A DNA stretch of 64,000 bases from Parelaphostrongylus tenuis (taxonomy: Eukaryota; Nematoda; Chromadorea; Rhabditida; Metastrongylidae). Below, piece by piece: positions 59,101 to 64,000 of the stretch; position 1 is the first letter of the stretch, and every line of letters begins with the position of its first letter. The DNA lies in assembly GCA_019055375.1 (NCBI GenBank), contig JAHQIW010000902.1, positions 274,109 through 338,108 of the forward strand, read 5' to 3'. The translations under genes were made by a program, and so were the position numbers. The notes under the pieces were generated by a model that did no database searches, was not told the origin of the DNA, and was given only the letters and a program-made list of their open reading frames with translations.

Positions 59101-59430
59101 TGATGCGGAAGTGCCAAGGCAATCAACAGTATTAGCTAAAGAATATGATTTGAAGTTAATTATGTGATGATATTATACCCGTAAAACTGCAAGGCGTGTA
59201 TGTCTATGAATAGCTAATGTCAATATTTGCAGGTGGAGTACGGACCAGAATGGTATATTGACTACCCATCTCATCGCTATTCGTGGAGCCACTCCCATTT
59301 CAACGTGAAACCAAACGGGAAGTGGTCCAAAGAAGAGCTTAACGACGTCTACCAAGTTTACTATTCGGAATTCTTGTCATCTCTCTCTGCACCTTTTCAC
59401 TCGTTTAGGAAATTTATGGCGCTATTCTAA
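43965..59430 (+). CDS. LicD/fukutin-family transferase-like gene (seven exons, one frameshift)
   Basis: Exons at 43,965-44,120, 44,856-45,109, 46,805-47,031, 54,127-54,266, 54,334-54,479, 55,873-55,949 and 59,233-59,430 join in phase (0, 2, 1, 0, 2, then a frameshift inside exon 6). The product is about 398 residues once that base is discounted. Order: signal-anchor (residues about 3-22), a luminal N-terminal region, PFLCGGTLLGWYREC then PHTRDVDF (Asp226 and Asp228, the acidic pair typical of LicD/fukutin enzymes), RPSIDLFW (about 275-282), CAAGTYLGIF, then SHSHFNVKPNGKWS near the C-terminus. Known relatives transfer phospho-sugars or ribitol-phosphate in the Golgi. The layout resembles nematode W02B3.4-like proteins. 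Golgi glycosylation is inferred, not shown. ATG is preceded by an acceptor-like 'ttttttagaag', suggesting trans-splicing. Most intronic DNA is mobile elements. Confidence 0.85.
44856..45109 (+). CDS. LicD-family gene exon 2: luminal N-terminal region
   Basis: Acceptor 'gctattttag' and donor 'ccaag/gttagc' delimit 84 codons plus two bases. The peptide includes FPALLIDDRVIGSL and DLPTRIIPR. This region lies before the catalytic fold; its role in the family is not known to me. Confidence 0.75.
45803..46440 (-). pseudogene. mariner transposase relic
   Basis: The minus strand, in shifting frames, gives EIDYCKVMSLWTPHGLS (about 46,400-46,350), NINGNEFRVNYESNTR (first catalytic Asp of the TGDE block lost, about 46,280-46,230), a middle segment around SVLGTARQQTNNQRQRL, and DIAPSDCHFFRALKQQ (about 45,910-45,865), where the third Asp of the DD34D triad is preserved. 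The second Asp block is unreadable. It lies antisense in intron 2 of the LicD-family gene. Confidence 0.85.
46500..46745. repeat. A-rich low-complexity tract
   Basis: About 245 bp with very few C on the plus strand and many AAT/ATA words. It yields a false 100-residue hydrophobic frame on the minus strand (all I, F, L, Y). Confidence 0.85.
46805..47031 (+). CDS. LicD-family gene exon 3
   Basis: Acceptor 'gacgttcag' restores phase 2 from exon 2; donor 'ctag/gtatgg' leaves phase 1. The peptide contains RYGNLSIPWDTKRFSEFWKR, LEKTLRTMSSLRSYL and YPFLCGGTLL. GGTLLG begins the family's catalytic fold (helix followed by a G-G-T/S-L-L-G turn). The upstream AG at 46,796 would put the exon out of frame, so 46,805 is preferred. 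Confidence 0.8.
47379..47440 (+). repeat. Short degenerate telomere-like hexamer array
   Basis: About eight hexamers close to CCTAAG/CCTAAA in tandem (for example 'cctaaacttaagcctaag'). Nematode telomeres are TTAGGC, whose complement GCCTAA appears at least twice here. Hence a candidate interstitial telomeric trace, inside intron 3 of the LicD-family gene. Confidence 0.55.
47622..48001. mobile_element. Short-TIR DNA element, unknown family
   Basis: A 27-bp left end (47,622-47,648, ending gttgtggggcactt) is mirrored at 47,975-48,001 (aagtgccccacaatt). Inner sequence is not palindromic. The plus frame 47,552-47,896 runs across the left end and most of the interior; I do not recognise its product. 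Confidence 0.55.
48526..48596 (-). pseudogene. tRNA-like sequence in left arm
   Basis: The minus strand begins gcctctgtggtgtaatggta (A-box) and has B-box gcgggttcgattcc, ending ccgaggcc, which can still pair as an acceptor stem. The head resembles tRNA-Gly. The anticodon arm is not canonical, so it is not called a functional tRNA. Confidence 0.7.
48752..48823 (+). pseudogene. tRNA-like sequence in right arm
   Basis: 72 nt from gcctcgg to ctgaggc; these ends pair over seven bases (one G-U). The A-box is 'ggtgtagtggtagagcac' and the B-box 'ggtttcgattccc'. The D arm is good, but the anticodon and T stems are corrupted. Overall closest to tRNA-Gly in the head. Confidence 0.75.
48985..49560 (+). 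repeat. Dispersed repeat R2, copy 2
   Basis: Colinear partner of 41,400-42,125 (see there), including 'caatttttcgattattagtg' and 'gcgggttggcgacggagcca'. Same orientation. No coding frame recognised. Confidence 0.65.
49974..49998 (-). other. G-quadruplex-forming motif
   Basis: The minus strand reads GGTGGGAAGGGAGGGGAGGG and continues GAGG: four G-runs of three or more separated by one or two bases. It is a classic G4 consensus and stands out in AT-rich surroundings. Confidence 0.8.
50040..50300 (-). repeat. tRNA-derived SINE family A, copy 3
   Basis: The minus-strand head 'ggcgccgtggccgagtagtt' (about 50,285) is followed by the body 'gctatcctcgagattgcaag', 'gactcgctcgacaagtattc' and 'gctagaagta'. 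It gives a false 179-codon frame on the minus strand (49,843-50,382). It seems inserted next to half of a foldback M3 element. Confidence 0.85.
50310..50680 (+). repeat. Right half of foldback element M3
   Basis: Colinear with 31,955-32,310: 'gatttgagctttcaattgat' corresponds to 'gatttaagctttcgaatgat', and 'ggtcgaata' to the same. The left arm is absent here. Confidence 0.65.
50770..52110 (+). pseudogene. RTE-type LINE relic, family 1, RT and C-terminus
   Basis: Blocks in mixed plus frames: NRIYTITRLVEVLREQSLPY (50,884-50,943, canonical HIHT..KLIEV.REYK.PL), a gap, NATNISVCSDYLYLGWKVSM (about 51,400-51,460; YLG motif), MMNDLHQSL, ALTYTSET (about 51,594-51,618), MLGVSRIS, and NWIPQDVGRTQ (about 51,850-51,885). 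Catalytic FADD is lost in the gap. Located in intron 3 of the LicD-family gene, same strand. Confidence 0.85.
52220..52755. mobile_element. Foldback MITE family M1, second complete copy
   Basis: Left block 'gagctgtcttgggaacaaat' (52,343) mirrors right block 'cgacagctacatctcgaaac'. The centre (52,422-52,520) is the reverse complement of the centre of the copy at 39,825-40,395. No coding capacity; the right arm matches 1-260. Confidence 0.75.
53100..53260 (+). repeat. Possible tRNA-like head
   Basis: 'gggtagtggtgtaggcc' and, about 25 bp further, 'ggttcgatctgc' could be decayed A and B boxes. Only one copy seen. GC-rich compared with its surroundings. Confidence 0.3.
53481..53770 (+). repeat. 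tRNA-derived SINE family B, long copy
   Basis: The A-box is 'ggtggcgcagtggtcagagg' (53,484), the B-box 'ggttcaatctcgcgcc' (53,531). The body runs through 'ctccggggtcg', 'ccagactggtctcagacttg' and ends 'tttatgcttaatccttta'. It is the best preserved SINE of this type; a head-only relative is at 31,072-31,150. The open frame 53,443-53,769 is an artefact. Confidence 0.8.
53900..53995 (-). repeat. tRNA-like SINE head
   Basis: On the minus strand 'gcggagtggttagtgatgcc' (A-box) is followed by 'aaggttggtagtcc' (weak B-box). It stands antisense to and just downstream of the family B SINE. Confidence 0.45.
54127..54266 (+). CDS. LicD-family gene exon 4: DxD catalytic segment
   Basis: The acceptor is an unusual 'cctttaag' (AAG instead of CAG), chosen because phase and sequence fit exactly. 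46 codons begin WYRECDIIPHTRDVDFAALI. The DVD pair corresponds to the metal-binding acidic pair of LicD-type enzymes. The intron after it is 67 nt. Confidence 0.8.
54334..54479 (+). CDS. LicD-family gene exon 5
   Basis: Acceptor 'tgtccttcag', donor 'cgag/gtatgc'. 48 codons: VNDSYEFTLQPLGGGRPSID then LFWMYSSEND and a tail FKYTYPR. IDLFW matches the second conserved strand (a D-x-F-x pattern) of the family. Confidence 0.85.
54730..55002 (+). repeat. tRNA-derived SINE family A, copy 4
   Basis: Head 'gccgtgaccgagtggttatg' (54,743) with a G-rich insertion (ggaggggggaggggggc) where the anticodon arm would be. Body 'ctcttcgccaatc', 'aggttatctttaaggtcgta', 'ctagaagtactggaatccgc', tail 'ggaacaaataaaatgctaga'. 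It is in intron 5 of the LicD-family gene. Confidence 0.8.
55051..55424. mobile_element. Foldback MITE family M2, copy 2
   Basis: Left arm (from 'attctgataat', 55,052) and right arm (ending 'attatcagaat', 55,424) mirror each other through 'tcgtcctacctg.actcctc' and 'ggtt.ag.cgatcc.ttgag'. The same inner block occurs in the short copy at 7,001-7,189. No coding frame. Confidence 0.85.
55873..55949 (+). pseudogene. LicD-family gene exon 6 with one-base frameshift
   Basis: Acceptor 'atgcttgcag' and donor 'gtaagt' are excellent. The entering frame reads FNETCAAGTYLGIF; the frame needed to enter exon 7 reads LGTCNPEKTIL. The switch falls at a run of four T near 55,914-55,917. One T too many explains it. 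Read straight through, the entering frame hits TGA 20 codons into the exon. Assembly error, polymorphism and true gene decay are all possible. Confidence 0.75.
56050..56230 (-). repeat. Possible truncated family A SINE
   Basis: The minus strand contains 'gaaggcagaagtgctgggat' followed by 'ccgcgaag', like the 3' part of family A. The rest does not align. Confidence 0.3.
56600..56860 (+). repeat. Dispersed repeat R1, copy 2
   Basis: 'ggggcgggtgataccgctga', 'acttacgtga', 'cattaacctcggaaagtt' and 'aaacattctcacagaccgta' correspond in order to blocks at 58,090-58,175. In intron 6 of the LicD-family gene. Confidence 0.6.
58060..58215 (+). repeat. Dispersed repeat R1, copy 3
   Basis: 'gagacgggcgatgccaccga', 'agcccacgt', 'tcagcctcaaaaagg' and 'aacattctttcagactatgt' match the other copies. 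Also in intron 6, same orientation as the 56.6 kb copy. Confidence 0.6.
59233..59430 (+). CDS. LicD-family gene exon 7: C-terminal exon
   Basis: Acceptor 'aatatttgcag', then 65 codons and TAA. The peptide contains VEYGPEWYIDYPSHRYSWSH and SHFNVKPNGKWSKEEL; the EYG...W.(x)P and SHFNV pattern is typical of the C-terminal part of fukutin-like nematode proteins. An AATAAA-like hexamer lies at about 59,866, rather far downstream. Confidence 0.85.
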   Translation: MEYGPEWYIDYPSHRYSWSHSHFNVKPNGKWSKEELNDVYQVYYSEFLSSLSAPFHSFRKFMALF

Positions 59431-59434
59431 AATC

Positions 59435-60365
59435 ATCTTTTTCGAGTCCTTCTATGGAGACGTTTTTGCATTCCTCACATGCACTTTGGGAATCAAAGCG
59501 GAAATACAAAGTAGATGGTCTTCCGACGTTAAAATTATTATCGCTAATGATGGTCAGCATCAGTCAAGGAGAACATCTTGTACAAAATTTTAGGAAGTGA
59601 CGGAAGCATCACCAACGTCAGAATTTTGGAGATAATTTTTTCACTACATTAACGCGTCCGGAACAGCGTTGACTTTCCACATAACGAGCGGCGCGGCTGA
59701 CTGAGCGATGCCCTCTTGGTTTGTGTTCCGAACGCATCGAAATATGAAATATGAACTGATATGGAAGTTAATTTCATAGTGTTCCAAAACAATTCATAAA
59801 CAATGGTTTCCCGATATCTAAAAATAATGTGGAAAATAATGATTATTTTTTGTTATGAACATTGCAAATAAAATTGCGATTTACTTTTGTTCGCAAACAG
59901 CTGATGTATATCCGTAATTTTCTTATTCAGCGGACACGAGGTTGTTGACAGACGACTTATTTACTACGGTATAGACAGCACATTAGCGACATTATTAGTG
60001 GCTTAAGTTTCAGGCGGTTTCGCCTTCTTAGGAGCCTGCCATAATCAAATTGACGTAAATCTGTATAGATAAATACTTTCATAACCAAAGCAGATGAGAC
60101 TAGAACATAAACGTAAAAGTCAGATCGTATAATAATCAGCTCCTATCAAATACGCACGTTTTATTGTTTTGCAGTCCACTAGTTGATATGTGCACCAACC
60201 GCACCTCGTCTTAAATCGGCGAGTATGAGACTGTCTCAGATCCACAAAAAATTGATTTGAAATATGGAGCAAAATCACGTGTCATGACAAATCATTCATC
60301 TTTGCAATTTATATTTGGATTTTGTTATAGATTCAAAACGCTTCGAGAAATTTACCAGCCGAGGG
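59435..60365. other. Downstream region; nothing recognised
   Basis: Likely includes the 3' UTR of the LicD-family gene at its start; otherwise AT-rich with no supported feature. Confidence 0.4.
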
Positions 60366-60369
60366 TTTA

Positions 60370-60515
60370 TGTCCTGTGCAGTGTAATAGTTAGTACGAGC
60401 TTCCGGTGACGAAAAGCGAATTAACTCTTGCCTGAAATCCGAAGTTCAGCATATCACTCAGTATCTTTAGTATATTTTTGAAAACATTATATCACTACTA
60501 AAAAGACAGTTAAAC
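60370..60515 (+). repeat. tRNA-derived SINE family C, copy 3 (diverged)
   Basis: 'gtaatagttagtacgagctt' is the decayed A-box, and 'cagcatatcactcagtatct' begins the family body, with 'aaaacattatatcactacta' in place of the accgtaacaccgcta block. It is the most diverged of the three copies. Confidence 0.6.
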
Positions 60516-60519
60516 AATG

Positions 60520-61380
60520 ATATCTTTTAGATTATATATTGTACTATACCTTCATGTGTAGCCTGCCTCATATAAGAATGCTAGGAACTCCGTGGACTTA
60601 TGTCCTATTCGCCGTTTTCCGCATACCAAAAAATCACAGACTTAAGCCAAACAGCTTTCGACGAATAAAGAACTTCCAACAGGTTTAGTGGCTCACTCGT
60701 CGGCAAAAGGTACCACTGATAACTGATCTATCTCTCTTGCTCGCAATGAACTTTTGTACCAACCTGTCTAAGTAGCGAATTAACAATTTCGAACTGTTGG
60801 GAATGTGATGTGCCTACAGTACAAATAGTTATTGCACATGCATGATTGACCCAACAAGTTTGTTTTCCCTCTTTTTCTATATAAACACGATTTGTGTATT
60901 TTTCGCACTCACTACCAAAGTTCTCTCTAATATTCTCGAGAATTTTGTCACAGATCGATTGAAAACATATTTGGTGAGATCCGTCAGATTAGTTTAAAAT
61001 GCTCTGTTGTAAAAATCAAGTAACTTTTTTGAAAAGATGCTGTCGGTGTTCTTTGATATTCGTGTAGCTGGTTGCAAATATCAATGAATTCAAATGCTTC
61101 ATCTCCAAACAATCCCTTGCACAAAAAACAAAGCAGAATTTCTTTATGTCTTCTAAAAGCATACTCTCACATACTCCTATTTATCGCTCCTTCCTCACAA
61201 ACCATTGACTATAGCGCCCATTCTGTTAGTGCTTCATGTACGTAATGTCAGTGGCTGAGATTTCACATAATTCCAATTTTTCAGCTAAAAGCAAAAATCT
61301 TTGTAGAGTTGCTTGTTCTAAGTAAAAGCTTAAGTACTAAATTAGATTAACCATTCTTATGTTCTGGAAAGTTGATGCGA
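60520..61380. other. No gene recognised
   Basis: AT-rich sequence, no supported exon or repeat. Confidence 0.4.
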
Positions 61381-61389
61381 TGAATATAC

Positions 61390-61560
61390 TAAATCCGTGT
61401 CCCTCCTTTCCTTTCTTCACTTTTCACTTTATTTGATCAGTCTCACGGTTCCTTTATCAGTCTGCGAACCAGTACTTCTTGCCTTCAACTCCCTTTTCGT
61501 CTTCTTTTTGATTGGTTACTGCTCGAGCATGTCTCCTTGCAATCTCGAGGGTGACTTTAT
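61390..61560 (-). repeat. tRNA-derived SINE family A, headless copy
   Basis: The minus strand reads 'accctcgagattgcaaggag', 'aaaagaagacgaaaa', 'gcaagaagtactgg' and 'caaataaagtgaaaa', the family body and tail. The tRNA head is missing. Confidence 0.75.
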
Positions 61561-61629
61561 TTGATGAAATCATTATCAATATAACCGCTATTATGATAAA
61601 TGACATGCAACCATATGCTGGGCCAAAAT

Positions 61630-61800
61630 AGATGACTGTTCCCAAAAAGATTGAAGGTGGCGATCAAAGTAGTTGGTGAAACCGCTTTTGAACTGGTTGT
61701 AGTCTTTAGATTTGTAGTCCCAAAGATAGCGTTATGGTGCTTCAAGGCGCGGAAGAGATGATAATTCGATGGAACAATATCACGGATAATCTAGAACATA
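61630..61800 (-). pseudogene. mariner transposase C-terminal relic
   Basis: Minus-strand frames give IVPSNYHLFRALKHHNA (third catalytic Asp of the APSD block replaced by Asn) and then FKSGFTNYFDRHLQSFWEQS-type sequence matching the C-terminus of mariner transposases. It is a second, separate mariner copy; it abuts the family A SINE relic. Confidence 0.75.
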
Positions 61801-61804
61801 GCGG

Positions 61805-63270
61805 CAAAGCCTTTTTACAATTCATGATCAGTATTGATATTAACATTTCACAAGCTATCAAATGATTACTCAAAGTCTAGTGTAAAAATTTGGTATGGTA
61901 AAAAAAAAGAAGAAGGAACCTGAACACATTCGACAGAGGGCTATTGCATTTAACACAATTTTGTAGTAAAAAAGAATTTTTTTTACAACACAAAAAACCA
62001 TTCAAAGTTTCTGAAATGACAGTTTAATTGAGTTTGCTTATCATTAAAATTTACTATTGCATAACAAAAATTGGAAAGCAACGAACTCCTAGAGCGAAAA
62101 TTATCTTATTTTCGTTACCAAAACACACACTACGAAAGTCTCTTCACAGATCAAGTTCACTACTAAAATCTTCTGTTATCGAGTTATTTAATGAATCTCA
62201 ATAGTCTAACGAAAAAGCTCTGTTGAATTAAAAGGAAAAGAAACGTAAACATATTTCACGACATGCAAGTGCGCCATACAATTCGTAGTAAAAAAATAAA
62301 AATTCGTGCAAAAATCTGATGGCAAATTTCTTTTCGTAACGACAATGTTTCTTAAAATCAAAATCTCGCTATATTACCAAAAAATCCGCTGTGAAGAACA
62401 AATAGTCTACAATTGCAAAACGTTGTCTTTTACAGGTTATTGAAACGTGGTATCAAAGTCGTTTCACAAACCAAGCTTAGCATATAGTTGGGGATTTTTG
62501 AAGCTATTAAATCACTGCAAAAACATAGATCACAAATAAAGAGGCAAGTGTTAACAAATGTGTAACAGTTCTAATCATGTTCCTTTCGAAATGATGTGGT
62601 TTCTTTATTGGATCATAGCAAATTCTCGACACACAAGAACTCTTTATAGGAAGAAAAATCACCTATATAGAACTTCTTTCGCGATTTTGCACCATTTGGT
62701 AGTGGCAATGAATTCTTGAAATCTATATAAAGCACATAACTTTTCAAGTTTCCATTCTGAATGCGCGTCGAAAATTATGGCTCAGCGCGCGACTTCATCG
62801 TGATGCATATAATCTATGTAGTTCCAAACGGATTAATGACGATTTTACAGTTTCATTACGTATCTGTTAAGCAATAGCTTTTTATCAAATACTATACTAT
62901 GCCATATTCTTGCTATGCTCATTTTATTCGTTTCGCTGGTTGACACAACTTGTAATAAACACCTTGAAGTCTTGCAAATTTTGAAGAGTAAAATTTGAGA
63001 TGTCAAACTGTAGTTTTGATGAATTTACTCCTAGTAATTTAAATTTGGACTCACGCAGCGCAATAGCTTGAAACATTGATGGCCACATAGCTCAAATGTG
63101 CTTACAATTGCTCAGTGGTCTACAGAGAATTCTCAAGACAACTTCAGTATTCTGTTGGCAGGCTCTCAATAGTCAACCATTATTAGGAATGGCTCAACTC
63201 AAAGCCGCTGTGAAGCTCTGTAAAGTTTCTAAAGCCGCAGTTTCACTGGAAAGAGAAAACGATGACTGTT
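61805..63270. other. No gene recognised
   Basis: Very AT-rich, with many short repeats of 'ttcgtagtaaaaaa' type but no defined unit. No exon support. Confidence 0.4.
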
Positions 63271-63272
63271 AG

Positions 63273-63533
63273 GTAATTTGTTGCTATTTCGACCCATCAC
63301 AGTTTTCTAAAATTGGTCGAAACAACCATATCGGCCCTGAAAATCAGAGAATACACCAGATTCTTCAGCGTTTGCGCGTACATTGGTCAACGGAAAGATA
63401 CCACGATAACGTGAGGCAGCGCGGAATTACTGGAACTGCGAATGCTGAACGAACTTGGATAAAAATCTCTGCCTTATCTACGTACACGGGCGATGTGGTG
63501 AAAATTGATGACACGTACAGCAGCAATGACTAA
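63273..63533 (+). CDS. 86-codon open frame without ATG, unassigned
   Basis: The frame is open from a stop at 63,270 to TAA at 63,531. It includes KIGRNNHIGPENQRIHQI and, near the end, TANAERTWIKISALSTYTGD followed by VVKIDD. Composition is protein-like. An acceptor-like 'cccatcacag' ends at 63,302, so it could be a last exon, or a mobile-element fragment. I do not recognise the family. Confidence 0.3.
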   Translation, partial: VICCYFDPSQFSKIGRNNHIGPENQRIHQILQRLRVHWSTERYHDNVRQRGITGTANAERTWIKISALSTYTGDVVKIDDTYSSND

Positions 63534-63854
63534 GAGAGATTATGATTGAAATAAGGAGCAACACTTGTGTTGGACCTTCTCAATTGGAATGGAAATAGAC
63601 CGAAGTCGGGAAAGATCTTTTCAGAACACTGAACTTGTGACAACCGTGTCAAATCATCCGGAATATATTAAAATCCTAAATTTCTTCGAGACGTAGAAGA
63701 AATTTTCCACTTCAGTAAGGAAAGTTGAGCCGTTCAGAGGCGGAAGTTAAGATCGCTGCACAAAGTGCGATTCGGGGCTACCAACTGACATCGAAAGCAC
63801 TGTGAGCATTTTATATGACAAAGCAATTACTTTCCAATTTCAAACAATATGTTA

Positions 63855-64000
63855 AATTTCGTTACTTACTTGCTTAGTTAAGTACTTAGATACTTAGATG
63901 GTCCGTCTTCATTAGTTGTGTGGGCCCTAGGCCACAGATCTCCAAATGGTTTAATTGACTCGGTTGGTGCCTACTCCCATAAAGTAGCATCTTACTTGGA
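63855..64000 (+). repeat. Possible dispersed repeat cut by window edge
   Basis: A run of 'acttacttgcttagttaagt' words followed by 'gtgtgggccctaggccacag' looks like a repeat end I associate with strongylid genomes. Only one copy lies in the window, so this rests on memory. Confidence 0.35.

Noticed and set aside
1..64000. CRISPR array, rRNA genes, bacterial operons, endogenous retrovirus
   Set aside because: No spacer-repeat periodicity, no rRNA-like blocks, no long ORFs, and no LTR or retroviral gag-pol motif was seen. RT-like sequences are of LINE type.

Overview
The window looks like a repeat-laden, AT-rich nematode chromosome segment, most like a hookworm or other strongylid (clade V). 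The evidence is coding exons with very short introns (about 38-70 nt) ending in nematode-style T-rich acceptors, degenerate RTE-type LINEs of two families that I recognise from strongylids, tRNA-derived SINEs, mariner relics and many foldback elements. The species call is inference. Nothing prokaryotic (operon, CRISPR array, rRNA) is visible, and most open frames are chance ORFs of 60-120 codons.

Layout. 0-9 kb: half of a foldback MITE, a minus-strand LINE relic (family 2), two copies of a tRNA-derived SINE and a foldback element. 10.7-14.8 kb: two family-1 RTE relics arranged head to head. 15.1-15.4 kb: the last two exons of a minus-strand membrane protein. 16.5-29 kb: LINE relics on both strands, one split by an unidentified 0.55 kb insertion, and a 0.67 kb foldback element. 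31-32.3 kb: SINEs, a (TA)n tract and a foldback element. 33.4-35.9 kb: exons of a minus-strand multi-pass membrane protein. 36.75-37.5 kb: a compact five-exon plus-strand gene of unknown function. 38.8-42.1 kb: a SINE, a MITE, a 0.77 kb near-perfect palindrome and another dispersed repeat.

The best gene is on the plus strand, 43,965-59,430: seven exons encoding an about 398-residue LicD/fukutin-family protein with an N-terminal signal-anchor. Splice phases join across all seven exons, but exon 6 has a one-base frameshift in a T run. Its introns (up to 7.1 kb) hold mariner, RTE, SINE and MITE copies, a telomere-like hexamer tract and a palindrome made of two tRNA-like sequences pointing outward. 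59.4-64 kb holds SINE and mariner scraps and one unassigned 86-codon open frame.

The coding genes do not form an obvious pathway. The clearest theme is mobile-element biology: at least eight long inverted-repeat elements from several families, and three or more tRNA-derived SINE families. All boundaries were set by eye; repeat boundaries are good to roughly 10-50 bp.
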